Assembly (NCBI GenBank): GCA_013368325.1
Contig: JAACJK010000163.1
Coordinates: 2,046,001 to 2,110,000, forward strand
Origin: Ephemerocybe angulata
Lineage: Eukaryota > Basidiomycota > Agaricomycetes > Agaricales > Psathyrellaceae
Length of the DNA stretch: 64,000 bases
Direction: 5' to 3'
Shown: positions 9,391 through 20,600 of the stretch, piece by piece
Numbering within the stretch: position 1 is the stretch's first letter
Layout of the letters: each line of letters opens with the position of its first letter
The notes under the pieces: generated by a model
What the model was told of the DNA's origin: nothing
What the model saw: the letters and a program-made list of their open reading frames with translations, nothing else
Databases searched by the model: none
Made by a program: the position numbers and the translations under genes

Positions 9391-11192
9391 AGATTTATTA
9401 TGGGTGGAAACTAACTGCTATGGACTTCTGACGATGTATAATGTCACGGTCGCCTGTACCGCAGATTTGTTGGAATGCGGGGGCCGCTTTTAAGGCGTTG
9501 CTGCGCCGTCGTTGCTCCCAAGACACATTCGTCCCCAACTAATCTGTCTGACGTAGATCGGGTTGTTCCTGATTGGGACCACAGAACCTTCGTCTACCTA
9601 CCATGCGTCTTCTCCAGTCTTATCCAGTTATGGAGTGTACGTCGCGCGAGTGCGGAGGACTGCCTCGTTGAAATGTCCCTTGTTTCTTTAGATAAAGGAG
9701 GTCCGTGCGCGAGGGGTAGGTGAACCGTTGTTTCGCAGAGGCATGGAACTATGGACGAAAAAAGCATGAGATTTCATCCGGGGGGAGGAGATTGAGAACG
9801 AAATAGCGCGGTGGGTGTCCAGAGCGGGCTCGTCGGCATGTCGTCTAAAAGGGTATCTGAGAAGATCCGCGAAGGAAAACCACGAGAATGTGTCCAGTGA
9901 AGGAGGAGAAACGGAATGACGGGTGGCAGGGCGCTGGGATGATGCGCCATCCATCCCGCTCCCGCCTTGTTCAATGTTCTCCACGCCGCCACGTTCGTAT
10001 TTTCGGGTCCCATTTGCGAAGTGAAAAGGGGCTCCTCAGGTGTCTCGAATTCACGACCTTGTGAGTCCCGTCCAAGTCCGTCGAGGTTTAACTTAGGTAC
10101 TTCGACTCTGTCGCGAGGCGCTGAGACGAAATGTGGTGATCGAACGTCCTGTTCGGGAACCTTGCGTAGTAGCGGGTATGTGTTGGAGACGTTCAGAGTG
10201 CGCGTCGAGATGGGAAGAGGGTGATTGCTGGCGCAGTGGCGCCGCTCTGCCCAGAGCCGCTCTACACAGCCCCTACGCACTCTGTCTATGCGTAATCTAT
10301 AGTGGCCCGTCTAATTGGTCTATTTTTAAGTAATCTAGTCACACTGTGCAATATCCTCAGCGCCTATTGCATCTGCACTGCCACAGTGTGTCGGTCGTCG
10401 GGTAGTGCGAACTTAGCGTCGGTCCGTGGGTGTGTGTAGTTTTCAAAGGATGAGTAAGGGACACGAGTGTTCCCATCATTACTGACCCTCACCCCGCGAG
10501 CTGACGTGTTGAGAGACCGCAGACTCCCGCCGACTCCGTATACAAGCTAATTTGCCGACGTATATGTCTCGCTTCAGCAATCAGTTGGTATACTGGCCTG
10601 ACCTTCAACGGCGACTGTGGGTGCAGTCTCACGCTGCTAGGGACGAAATGTGTCGCATTACTCCCATAAAGCCTCTCTGGAACGTTTCCCGAATCCTGCT
10701 CATCGAGAGGTCGGAGAGCAGGGGAAGAGTCATGACTGCCTCTAAAGGACGAAGATTACGGACTATTGGTCATATCGACTGGACCGCAAGACTGGACCCC
10801 AAAGGTCACGGCCGTAACATGACTCCAGACGGACTGGCATGTAAGTTCGCGAACCAGAGGTTCGTGGTTCGAAATCTGCGGTGCTAGATCTGCAATGTTA
10901 CTACTCTGTCTGCTTCCAGCGTTGTTTCGCTGTGCTAGGGCGGTCATTGCGCTTTCATCTCCTCCGGATTGTGCAGGGATTTTATCCCAAATTTCATGTC
11001 ACAAAACTTTCTCTGGGATACTTGAGAAAAGTAATGCGAGAAAGGCGTTTGTGAACTGAAACGGGACCTTAATTCAATCTATTATTTTATCATGGGCTCA
11101 AGCGCTCATTGGGCCATCGAAATCCTATTCATAGACTCATGGGACCAATCCCAATCCTACGCGTTTAAATTGTGTGTTATAAATGCAAGCTG
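9391..11192. other. No convincing gene
   Basis: The longest frame is 168 codons on the minus strand (9774-10280), proline- and arginine-rich and unrecognised. A 111-codon plus frame (10552-10887) is also unrecognised. Probably decayed sequence. Confidence 0.4.
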
Positions 11193-11813
11193 TCATGTAC
11201 AATACTCTTTACCCTTCGTGGGGTGGGCGTCACTGGCGTCAACGCTATGGTGGGTATGGTCATGTTCCTTGTGTTTTCTGACTCCGTACCACGTCATATA
11301 AGTCCTTTCGCAACCGACAACGTCGCATTTCCGTACGCGTTGCCTAGCCTTAGCGGCGGAGGGATCCTGGGCAGGACGTGGACTGTGGTGTCCCGCGTGC
11401 TTCAATAAGTCGGGTTTCGTTGGGCCCCGGTAGCAGGTACGCGTATGGGCTAAAGCTCTGGTAACGTGTGCTATTCGAAAGTGTTCCTGCAGGGTTTCTG
11501 CTGCTCTAAATCCTCTACTGCATCCAACGAAGGGGCATACGTGGTTTGCTGGATGAATGCTGCATGCCGCCCATGGACTGCGCTGCGGGACGGAACAATC
11601 TCCTTCGTTTGGCAGTGCCCATGACGGGGTCGGTCGTATGCATCGTCGACGAACGGCTGTCGCTATGTGCGATAACACGTTCTGTGAGCGGCTGGAAGGT
11701 GGTGCGGGGTGGTTTGCGGACCCTCCGCGCGGCTCGACGAGGTATGGCCGACTCTCCGTGTTGGAATAGTTCTTACGACTCATGCAAGTAAAAGGGGAGT
11801 TGGCTGGTTGCAT
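11193..11813 (-). CDS. C2H2 zinc-finger protein
   Basis: A 206-residue single-exon frame starting with ATG carries two C2H2 fingers. Finger 1 has C93, C98, H111 and H116; finger 2 has C163, C168, H181 and H186. Both have C-x4-C spacing and 12 residues before the first His, the TFIIIA-like form. The N-terminal 90 residues are polar and proline/serine-rich with no fold seen. A nuclear DNA-binding regulator is the natural inference. The two fingers are 46 residues apart rather than in tandem, as in many small fungal C2H2 proteins. No neighbouring gene suggests a target. Confidence 0.6.
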   Translation of the reverse strand: MQPANSPFTCMSRKNYSNTESRPYLVEPRGGSANHPAPPSSRSQNVLSHIATAVRRRCIRPTPSWALPNEGDCSVPQRSPWAACSIHPANHVCPFVGCSRGFRAAETLQEHFRIAHVTRALAHTRTCYRGPTKPDLLKHAGHHSPRPAQDPSAAKARQRVRKCDVVGCERTYMTWYGVRKHKEHDHTHHSVDASDAHPTKGKEYCT

Positions 11814-12059
11814 TTGTGTCGGATTGATGTTGTTCTTCGATAATTTGTGCCTGTGTCAACGATATACGCGCGACCTCAGTCGTCTTATAGGCGTGTGGAA
11901 GTACGGAATCGTGTCCCGCGCTTCTATACACATGACCCCCATGGACCGTTTCATTTCTCGAGCTATAATCGGTGAAGACGAATAGCCAAATGGGTCAACC
12001 ACTGAGTAGGCGCTGGTGAGGTGGCTACGTATTAGCATATGCAGAATATATGGAACATG

Positions 12060-12712
12060 TGTGGATCCGAGATCACAGTGGGACATTACGCATCGCAATA
12101 ATCCGTACGAGCAGATCCAGTGGGAAACTTGAAGTCAGGCTGCAATTTTTCGCAAAAGTCCTGCTGGATTCCTCTAAGTTCTTGTTTTCTTGTTACCCTC
12201 TTGCAGACGTCCCTGCCGTGGCTGGGTGACCCAGTATCATATCAGGTTAATCAGCGGGGAAATGATGGAGTAATCGCCCTGATGTGGCTAGACATCGGTA
12301 CTGCGATTCCCTGGCCGCAGTGGGCGAGATGCGTAACGGGGAAATGGATATGTAGAAAATGAGTAACATCTTTCCCGAGCGATGGGTGTGGGAGATAGGA
12401 CGAGAATGAGCTTCTGGAACTGAGCAGCACTTTACGACATCTGGTCCGTCAAGCACAATGTTCGGTACGTATCGCTTATGTTCCGTGCGACGAGGTGTCG
12501 AAGTACCGTCGTGTAAGAGTCGGCGGACATGAGGAGTAAGTCATAAGCTAATGTCGCCGTGTCTGTGTAGAATTCTGAGCTTAGGGAGGTGTACGCCATC
12601 TTACACGTTGACACACTCATCAGCGTATTCAGTCGTGTGTATCAGAATGTGTCGCATCTCAAAAACGTTGCAGGGATTCGTCAAAGCGGCCGATCAGCTG
12701 CAGTATTGAGTG
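12060..12712 (+). CDS. Unidentified multi-exon coding region, incomplete model
   Basis: Exon-like pieces appear with splice signals but no single clean model. One begins after a TTGCAG acceptor at about 12209 (TSLPWLGDPVSYQ). Another follows GATAG at about 12399 (DENELLELSSTLRHL). The last follows GTGTAG at about 12569 (NSELREVYAILHVDT) and ends at a TGA near 12710. The residue make-up of these pieces is protein-like and helical. I cannot name a family. It could equally be a decayed gene. Confidence 0.3.
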
Positions 12713-12803
12713 TGTGAATTCCACTCCTGCGTGATTGAGTAATGTAAGGTAAGGGACTCCGGGCAATACACAAGGGCAGGGTTGTTCATCAGATTCAAGT
12801 TCC

Positions 12804-13931
12804 ATGTTATGGAATAAAAAGTACGGCACACTAGTCGTAATTCATATGTTTCGTGTTCCTGGTTGCTTCTGGGGAAAACCAGGGATGTGGCGCGTACTCG
12901 TCTCCAGTTTGACCTGTAGTAGCTTCGCATGGTCGACGGTTTTGGTTTTTGCATTCTTTCCTTGTGATGTCGACTTTGTCTCCCATTCGCACTTTAGTGC
13001 GTCCAAAGACAGCTCCCCCCCGAATCCGGTTTCAACTAGTGGCATCCACTCCATTGACTCAACCAACATTCGTCCGCAGTCAAACACTTCGCCCAGCATC
13101 ATGTCATTGCTTGGAAACACGAGAGGAGAAGAAGGAGGCGAATACGGTCTAGCTAGCCATCGCAGCTCAAGTGAAAGGCGTCGTACCCATCGCGTCGGCG
13201 GGCTTCTGGACACCACGGGCACGACTCCCATGATCCCTCAACCGAGTTATTTCAGTGGCTTCACGGATCGGGACGTCGAACGCAGGGGGGACCTCGGTGG
13301 ACAAGCTCCTGTAGTGCAGGGGACAGGAACGTCCGTAGCGGGAAGTGGGGAAGTGCGCGATCTACTACTGTACATTGCGCAGAAGGTGGATTCGTTGGGT
13401 GGCGGCGGGGCGCAGTCAGCAACAGCGCGCGTTTCCAATAGCCGGGTGCAGCATAGTAACCCCAGCAACAGCGACCCTATGTCGACCGGGAGATGGGACG
13501 GGTTGTCTGTGTCGAGTCCTGGAGGTCGTCAGCAGAATGTGCCGGCGCACGTTTACGGCCGTCCCGCGCCCTACACGAAGCCCTCGACGAGCACTGGCGG
13601 ACCGGAAAGTCGGCAGAATCAACACACGGCGGTCCCAATCCACGACGCGCGCATTCGCAAGCGTTCCAAAGCGCAGGCCTCCTTTGGTAGCTCCGCTCCC
13701 TCGGGCTCCGGTGGGTATTTGGATACTCAATTGGACATCCGTGATATCTTGTCGCATTTTAACTTACCGGCGTCAGCAATTGCGTCGGCTGAGCTAGACA
13801 AGGGCACTGGGGCGGTGACTGTAACATTCGTCGATACCGATACTGCCAATCGTGTCCGCGCTGCTGTCGCGAACGGATGTCGTTGCTGCATGGACATTAA
13901 TGTTCCAGTGGATGTCGTTGGTATCATGTAA
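12804..13931 (+). CDS. Unknown Ser/Gly/Arg-rich protein with RRM-like C-terminus
   Basis: The frame is 375 codons from an ATG at 12804. The first part looks unlike the rest, and the start may instead be the ATG at 13101, giving 276 residues. The centre is low complexity, rich in Ser, Gly, Arg and Gln, with a basic RIRKRSKAQ cluster. The last 65 residues have an alternating helix/strand pattern (IRDILSHFNLP, AVTVTFVDTD, ANRVRAAVANG) that recalls an RRM half, but RNP motifs are not exact. No intron is needed. Function unknown; RNA binding is only a possibility. Confidence 0.5.
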   Translation: MLWNKKYGTLVVIHMFRVPGCFWGKPGMWRVLVSSLTCSSFAWSTVLVFAFFPCDVDFVSHSHFSASKDSSPPNPVSTSGIHSIDSTNIRPQSNTSPSIMSLLGNTRGEEGGEYGLASHRSSSERRRTHRVGGLLDTTGTTPMIPQPSYFSGFTDRDVERRGDLGGQAPVVQGTGTSVAGSGEVRDLLLYIAQKVDSLGGGGAQSATARVSNSRVQHSNPSNSDPMSTGRWDGLSVSSPGGRQQNVPAHVYGRPAPYTKPSTSTGGPESRQNQHTAVPIHDARIRKRSKAQASFGSSAPSGSGGYLDTQLDIRDILSHFNLPASAIASAELDKGTGAVTVTFVDTDTANRVRAAVANGCRCCMDINVPVDVVGIM

Positions 13932-14060
13932 TGCTTTGGATGTATTAGTTTAGTATACCCTTACTCTGTGCAGCACATTGATTTGCGCTGGGACTGCTGA
14001 GGCGTGTAGGGCCCGGTCGCGACTGTCGCAGGTGGGTTCGCGCTCGTTATTCTCGGACGG

Positions 14061-14282
14061 TTGACCAAACGAGCACCCGTGTGGATTGACTTTCGCCACT
14101 GCAGCAGTCGTGGGCCTTGGTTAATGGCATATGCAACGTGCGGCGACAGTGGGGCGCAAGCGGGACGAGTCCAACGTTTGAGAACCAATACAAGTGGGAA
14201 AGGGCGCGTATGTTCAACGTGCTTTGCAGCTGTTTGGCAATTTACCTGTAACGCCCACTCAATCATGCGTAGACACGAATAG
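14061..14282 (+). CDS. Possible single C2H2-like finger ORF
   Basis: A 73-codon frame ends in a C-x2-C-x11-H-x5-H pattern (CSTCFAAVWQFTC then HSIMRRH). The spacing is slightly off the C2H2 consensus. It could be the last exon of a decayed zinc-finger gene. The opposite strand carries a 101-codon frame over the same bases, so the evidence is weak. Confidence 0.22.
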   Translation: MTKRAPVWIDFRHCSSRGPWLMAYATCGDSGAQAGRVQRLRTNTSGKGRVCSTCFAAVWQFTCNAHSIMRRHE

Positions 14283-14544
14283 TACGATTGTAGCTACAGA
14301 AATTTAGGGAGAGTGGTAGTTGTAGAAACTTTGATAATCTCGTTCCGTTTCTGGAGCGAGTACGGTGACGACACCCTGGATCGTCCCGTAATCCAGAGCA
14401 CGCATCTGCATCCGTGAGGAGCCTGTCACAACGAAAGAATTGGAGGAAACTTTGGTGTGACACGCAATCTGCAAGCTTCCTAGCAGCCGAGGGCGGGGAC
14501 CGATTTTTGAGCTCGATGGCGCTAAGCCTGCGCAGCGCCGGTGG

Positions 14545-14790
14545 AAGCTGTGCTCGGCCGGGTGTTGCCGTGATTGCGAACGGCATTTCCCGCCCCCCTG
14601 TTTCCAGCATTTTTCGTATGTTCCCGCGTTAGTCCACCGCCCATCATCGATTCATCGCCTGCTCGCCAACCGCCATTACTTTCCTATCCCCAGCCCTTCA
14701 CGTCAGGCGACGCTCATGCCGGGGTACCACGTTCTGACACCTACCGTACTTACATCCAAGGAGGCCCACCACCATTTCTCGCGTCCGACG
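14545..14790 (+). repeat. Dispersed repeat R1, copy A
   Basis: About 230 bp are similar to 56625-56855. Shared blocks are TGTGCTCGGCCGGGTGTTGC, GTGATTGC, CGGCA.TTCCCGCCCC, GCCTGCTC.CCAACCGCCA and CGTCAG.CGACGC. Divergence is moderate. No terminal inverted repeats or poly-A were seen, so its class is open. Confidence 0.6.
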
Positions 14791-15420
14791 ACGCGCACCA
14801 CCACATTGGGCTCGCGTACAAGACTGTCGGGCAGTATCCTAGGGATTGGGGTGGGTCGTTTTGAACTTGAGGGAGTTGGGAATGAGAGCGAGAGCGCGAG
14901 GGCGAGGGGGATGTGGTCGCCGTGGACTTCTCGCCTCAATCTTCAATTGCCAGCTGATGGGGACGAGTCTGAAGGCGGAGGGTCGGTTGGATGGGACGCG
15001 ATGCGGGTCTTGGTGCGCTCAAAAATCTCCCCGGGAATTGCTGACGTCTTCGAAAAGCTGTTCATTGTTCCGTGCCCCACCCCCTCTACCTTCGCTCGCG
15101 GCTCATGCGCAAAAGAACGCGCGTCTGTGTCTACGCACACGCTGCCATCCACGTACCTTGCGCATAGGGCTCTGGCATCGACGGCGGCCCATTCACGACC
15201 CATTGATTCACTGGGAATGATGAAGCGGACAGCGTTTGTATCTCTTGTGATCAGGTCCGCGGTCGAACTTCGATGGCCGCGAAATGAGCGCGACGGAGGG
15301 GAAGGGGTCTGGCGACAATGCCCGCGAAGCGACGACAAGGCATGCGGGGCGGCGACGACGGCCAGTACATGAGAACGCGGGCCATGGAAGAAGGTGGCGG
15401 CGACGGACGAGAGGACGATG

Positions 15421-15738
15421 GCATGATCCCGTACAAACTATGTGCGACCGCCGACGTTGACCCAGCACTCATCCGACGTGCGTCCGTGTAATCGATGACC
15501 TCTAGACGCCTAGCTGATTCCCATCCCACAGGTGCGAGCGGTGTTATCGCCGACAAACGACCTCGTCCTGTCGGCTTCCCGCGACACAACAGAGGACATA
15601 CCGGAACACACCCTCGCTGCCTATGTGAACGCACTCATCTACATCTCCGACGGCGGACGCACCCAAAGGCGAGTGCTGCCAGCTGTTCTCTGCGCTGACC
15701 CAGACACGATGCATCATCAACAGTCCACTAACCGTTGA
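15421..15738 (+). pseudogene. Relic of a Doa1/Ufd3/PLAA-type WD40 gene
   Basis: Two pieces resemble the N-terminus of fungal Doa1 (Ufd3, mammalian PLAA), the WD40-PFU-PUL protein that works with Cdc48 in ubiquitin handling. The first is MIPYKLCATADVD at about 15422; the second, after a CCACAG acceptor at about 15531, is VRAVLSPTNDLVLSASRDTT followed by YVNALIYISDGG. Family members begin with a similar (M)PYKL segment, then the first WD blade ending SASRDxT, then the second with YVNA. The intron between the pieces does not keep phase, and the frame breaks soon after 15660 with no further blades. I read it as a truncated, decayed copy. Identification is by recalled family motifs only. Confidence 0.4.
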
Positions 15739-17326
15739 CCTCGACAGACGACACGGTAACTGGTGGCCATCCGCGTCAAGCCTCCATTGACGGACAACGG
15801 GGCCGGCCCACTTCATCGAGACGAACCACGCTCTGTCGTTCGACCGCGGGAAGGTCTACAGCAAGCGCCTGAACATCGTCGTTGGGACTGCAATGCGTTT
15901 TGGGGGGACGTGATAAGACTGTGACGCTCGTTGAGATTGCGGGGAATAAATGGGTTACGGGTTGAAATCGGCTTGCGAGCAGGGTTCTGGAGCTTGGAGG
16001 ACGGGTGAGAGTGTTAGGCGGCTGGTGTGGAGGGTGTTTGCGCAGTGCTTTTGCTGTAGCCAGCCCACGGCTCACCGTCGCTATCGACGTCGTGCACAGA
16101 ATGCGAGTAATGCGGCTCGCCCGCACCGTTAACGCACTGCCTGAACGTTCTAGCTTCGGCGCTCGTCTGTCGAAGTGAGTTAACGGTGCGATTCCATATT
16201 TATTCCATAGGCAGCAGGTGTCAGTGACAGCATCGAGAGGCGTCGGTGCATCGAGCGTTTGATAGGCGCTTATCTGAACAAGAACTTCTGAGTGTACTCC
16301 CCGCCAAGGTATCGCAGCAACTAGACTTAGCCAAACATTATGGTACACACACTGCAGACTGCCAGGAACGGAGAGTACACTTATTCCATACGTAAATGTC
16401 TGCGTTGTAGGGTATGGACATGCGCATCATTATTACATACTTGGTGTATATATATTATTCCTACGATTTGATGCCTTCGTCACAGGCCGAGCCGATGCGT
16501 GACGTCACCATTGCTTAGGCGCCCAATTGGCAGCAGAATAAAGCGCCCAAGTTCGTGCAGGTCCCCGTTCTATCTTCCTCCGTCTTGGCTCCGTTCCCGT
16601 ATTTCCTTCGCTTACTTTTAAGTGTCTGTTGTAACACTTCTCGCAGCAGATTCGACTGCCTGCGCATACCATTCGAAGAGGTCTTTCGTGTCTTCGGAAG
16701 GTTAATGGTCAGGGTCAGGCGGCTAATCTTAGAAAGCATATAAATAACTAGATGAAGTACACATTAATTCGATACAGTGGATTAGTCACCACGCTTGTGA
16801 AGTTCGTCTCCGACGCCTCGTCCGGGCGTTGCCTCCCCGGGCGTCACTGAAGGGGAGCTCAATTACGCCGTTGTAGTTGATTTGTTTCCCTTGGTAGTAG
16901 ATTCTCGCTTTTGACGATAGGGACTCGTGGAGAAGAAGGTGTCGGCGCAAGGGTCGGGCGCTACGTTTTGGTAGGCAATTATAATAATTTGTTTCTCCAG
17001 GAACTTAACTTTCCATTCATCGGTGACTATCCTGCGGCGTTTTATGTCTTGGGAGGTGTACCAATAACGACAGTAGGTTCTCCTGTTTGTGCATATAATA
17101 TATGTTAGTACTGGTATATGCGTCGGGAAATAGAAACTTTATACTGACGAATCCTTGACTATTCGGAGTTAGATGTGTCGTGATAAGGACTTGCAGTATT
17201 TAAAAACGCAAAGCGAAGATACGCACAAGGAATCTGCAAAACAGATCAGCATCTAGGATCGTAAACTGCGTCGCTGTAACGTACCTTTCCAGTGAGGAAT
17301 CTGCGATAAACAGAGGAGATAAGGAG
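15739..17326. other. No convincing gene
   Basis: A 190-codon minus-strand frame (15776-16348) overlaps the end of the WD40 relic but has no recognisable domain. The rest holds only short frames. The block TTAGGCGCCCAA at about 16515 matches an internal motif of the solo LTRs at 9 and 43 kb and may be an LTR scrap. Confidence 0.4.
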
Positions 17327-17694
17327 TCAGCCGGAGATGAAGTGTTGGGGGTGGGAGTATCGCTCGGGACGTACTGTAGCAATGCGTATAATCTGTCGCG
17401 TCCGTCGATGCATGTGTGCGGATGTCTCTTCCTCGAAGCTGAATAACGATTGGAAATGAACAAAGGGCGCGTGCAAATTCTCGCCGTGGAGTGCCGCACC
17501 TATGACGAATGGCGCTGTATGCGCGTTCTTGAACACTTTTTCGATAAATTGACTCTTGGCCGACAAACTCCACTGATATTCTAGAAAAAGTATTAATGAT
17601 GAGTTTATGCAACACTCCATATACGCGGGTCGTGGCGCGTCGGCCATTGTACTTACCATCGGGAATGTTGTTGATGTCGATTTTCAATTCGTCT
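17327..17694 (-). pseudogene. Probable F-box-like gene fragment
   Basis: On the minus strand, DELKIDINNIPD is joined through a well-formed intron (about 17584-17658; GTAAGT donor, TTTCTAG acceptor, phase kept) to EYQWSLSAKSQF and NAHTAPFVIGAAL. Agaricomycete F-box-like proteins often carry such a block just after the F-box, with a strand, then a W...AF...VF..A...PL.IG pattern. No F-box is visible upstream and no leucine-rich repeats follow in frame, so it looks decayed. Other readings are possible. Confidence 0.3.
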
Positions 17695-17699
17695 TTAGC

Positions 17700-20600
17700 G
17701 TAGCCTTAACGGAAAGTATGAGGCAAAGAAGACGGGTCTGGTACAACGGCGTATACATACGTAATAGGGCGGAGAGCCGTAAGAGATAAATAGCTGGCAT
17801 TGGAAGGTCGTTCCCGCTCTGGTGCGTCGTTGGGCGGGGCCTGGCTCTGGACGTGACTTCGACGGTGTTCATGGTGTCTTGCTGTCGCGAGCGGGCGAGA
17901 GTACGAGTTGAATGTGCTGGTGAGATTGTGAGATGATAATGGGTGGGGATGTTCATGTATTTATGTAGGCACAGTCTTATCGAAGGGTTCACGAGAATAG
18001 TGTTAATCTATTGGAACAGCCTTGGCGTCTTTGTGGAGTACGTTGTCACAACAGACAAAGTGTGCAGAGCTTCGGCTTGTGAAACTGGGATGCAGTAAAG
18101 AAGGCTGTGTTGTGACAGTAGGGGCTTACACTGTTGTCGACTGGCCATGTGAACAACTGCAATGTTCGCGTACGAGGAGGTATGCGCACTTGGACGAGTG
18201 ACATAAGATAGGGCAGCGCTGCCGGCAGTTACGTTTGAATGTGTCGGCGTGTGTGTGCGTGCTGCACGGGTCTACACGTTTGGGGATGTCGATTTCCAGC
18301 TTCCGATTTCATTGTAGAACGACTCCAAAAGTGACAACGGCGGCCGCAGATACAGTTCAAGGATCAAGATCATGGAGGAAAGGTCGTTGAATGAGATGGT
18401 CTGATGAGGTTGGGGTGTTCTGATGGGTCCCTGAGATTGTCAAATGTGTAAGTTACGGGAGACTCGGGGTCGTTTGGTCGCTTGGGTTAAAGCATCGTGC
18501 TGATGACAACGTATAGATCAGCACCTCAGGGTGCTTCGTAGAATGTCTGATGGCAATGTGGCAGTGTGGACTTGTTTTGAAGGCATGTCGGCATAGGTAA
18601 GTATCAGTGGGAGAGTGCGGGGCCGCTGATGTCGTTGTGCGTATGGGTGTGAGTGTTCGTGTGAGCGTAAGCTCGCATGGAGGTACCAATTCATACGGAA
18701 TGTGAATGGAGTACGGTTCTGCGCTTCTAAGGATGGGTCGTGCGTCGTGGGAGGTCCGAGGGATAAAGTTAGTGTGAACGGGGTTTCTGTATTTTGGTTT
18801 ACAGGGTGGCATGAAGAATATAATTTAGGTATAATACACGAAAATATTTCAGGTGTGCTGTAGGTTTCATGTCAATATTCCATCTATTTTCTAGGCTAGG
18901 ACGAGCATTGAGCAAGTCTCGACAGGAAGCGCGTCGGGGTTTCAAGTATCTCAGGGAGGTTTGGATGATGCGGGTAATGGTAGCCAGCATTCTGCTCGGC
19001 ACCCGTTCCTGACCAGTGAGAGAGGCCTTCAGAATGCGTCGTATGGTCCACGAGTTTCGCGGTCGTATGCTAAGGCCCATAAAACGATCTGGATGGTGCA
19101 CGCGCATGTAAAAGCCAAACTTGGATCTGGTGTAGTCGGGTGAACCCGCGTCTATCGAGAAGAAAATCGTTCACTAAGGGGTTGCCTGGGGTTGCAGGTT
19201 TTCCGGTATTGAATGTCTCTTATGTTTTGTTTCATAATGGGCACCGTAAGTACTACATGCATTGGCTGCGGTGGCAATGCGGTGGTAGGTAAACCGGGTA
19301 GGGTACACTGCCCCACTGCATGATGATGCACCTTGTGTCGGACCTATCTAGCTGCGATTTACGCCGTGGCCACCTCGGTAGTCGTCGTATTTGGGTCGAG
19401 ATAAGATGACGGTAAAAACTCATCCCATGGTAATGGGCTGGACCTATCATGTCCACTAGATCATTCGTTCGTTGCAGGGTTATAGAGAGTGCGGTGTACA
19501 CACTTTTTGATCGGGTTCCTGGCAATTGGTCTGCTAAAGAGGCACAAAATTGAGTTAGCTGTGGGCACGGAACGAGAAAGATAGCGCTTTCGGCCTTACG
19601 CCGTCGCCGAGTACGGTCCCTGTCGAGGAAGTTGCGACTGAGTTAAGTCGCGGGTGGTTCTCGCGTACGCATGCGGTCCCCCCTCGACGGTCCCGCTGGA
19701 CGTGATGCGCTGTTAGCGGCGAAGTCACGAAAGGAATAATCCTTTGCACATACCGCTTTGGAGCTTTGTGACGCTCGCATGCCAATGCTCGAACGCATTG
19801 GGGGCATATCGTAACCTTGTATTGCGACGCCGATGGGATCATTGCCATATCGGAAAAGGAAGTCCGTTGTGTAGAAGTGTCCGGACCCTTGGATCTTACG
19901 GAGTGCATCATGGTATCAAGAGAGGAGGCCGTAAAGTTGGAGTGGATGCCTGGTTGGATGGTCAACTCTTCTAAGGGCAATGAAGAGTGGATATATGCAC
20001 GTGCAGACATGGTCAGTTTTACGCAAACGAAGTAGCGAAAACGGCTCACGCTTGGGAAGGAGTTCATTAATCCGCTCAGTCGCAGGAATGTTGGTTGGTT
20101 GTATCCATGCGGCGTTATAGTCCGTTCGTATTGATCCGTTTCCAAGTCCAGGCATGTTGCCACTGTTTACTGTCATAAGTGAGAAGTCTGCGAGTGATGC
20201 CGTCAATAGGCCTCTTAGTATATCATGTGTGTATATGCGCACCATTGCCGCTTAGTGTCTGGCCTGGATCTTGTTGGTGCGGGGGCTTAGCGACACGGGC
20301 ACGTGCTTCCTCAAAGGACATGCACTGAGATGGGTATAAAAGTTAATTTGAAGTGAGTAGCTGCAATGTGCGGACCACGTACGAAGAAGGTATTGTCGGC
20401 CATGCACGGAGTGCAAGAGGGAAGGAGGCCGTCGCACTGTGGTCGTGTTAATGGTGCAACATGGCAAGACCAAAGGCCCGAAGCAGGACATGTACTTGAC
20501 TACTGCGCAGAAAGCATGTATAACAGCCTGACGGGGAGGTCGCGGAACTGGTGGTAATAGCATTCGAGGATTTCACGCTGTCGTTTAACCCTTCTTGGGT

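Noticed and set aside
10040..10070. tRNA-like T-arm (minus strand GGTCGTGAATTCGAGACACC)
   Set aside because: Stem pairing is incomplete and no other tRNA arms are in place.
10845..10895. tRNA-like GGTTCGAAAT motif
   Set aside because: The flanking bases cannot form a T-stem or acceptor stem, and no D or anticodon arm is found upstream.
19555..20163. 202-codon minus-strand ORF
   Set aside because: No domain, an opposite-strand frame (19817-20035) that looks at least as protein-like, and no splice context.
19916..20245. Kinase-like ASLADFSLM segment (minus strand)
   Set aside because: A DFG-like match alone. No catalytic loop, APE or alpha-F segment was found around it.
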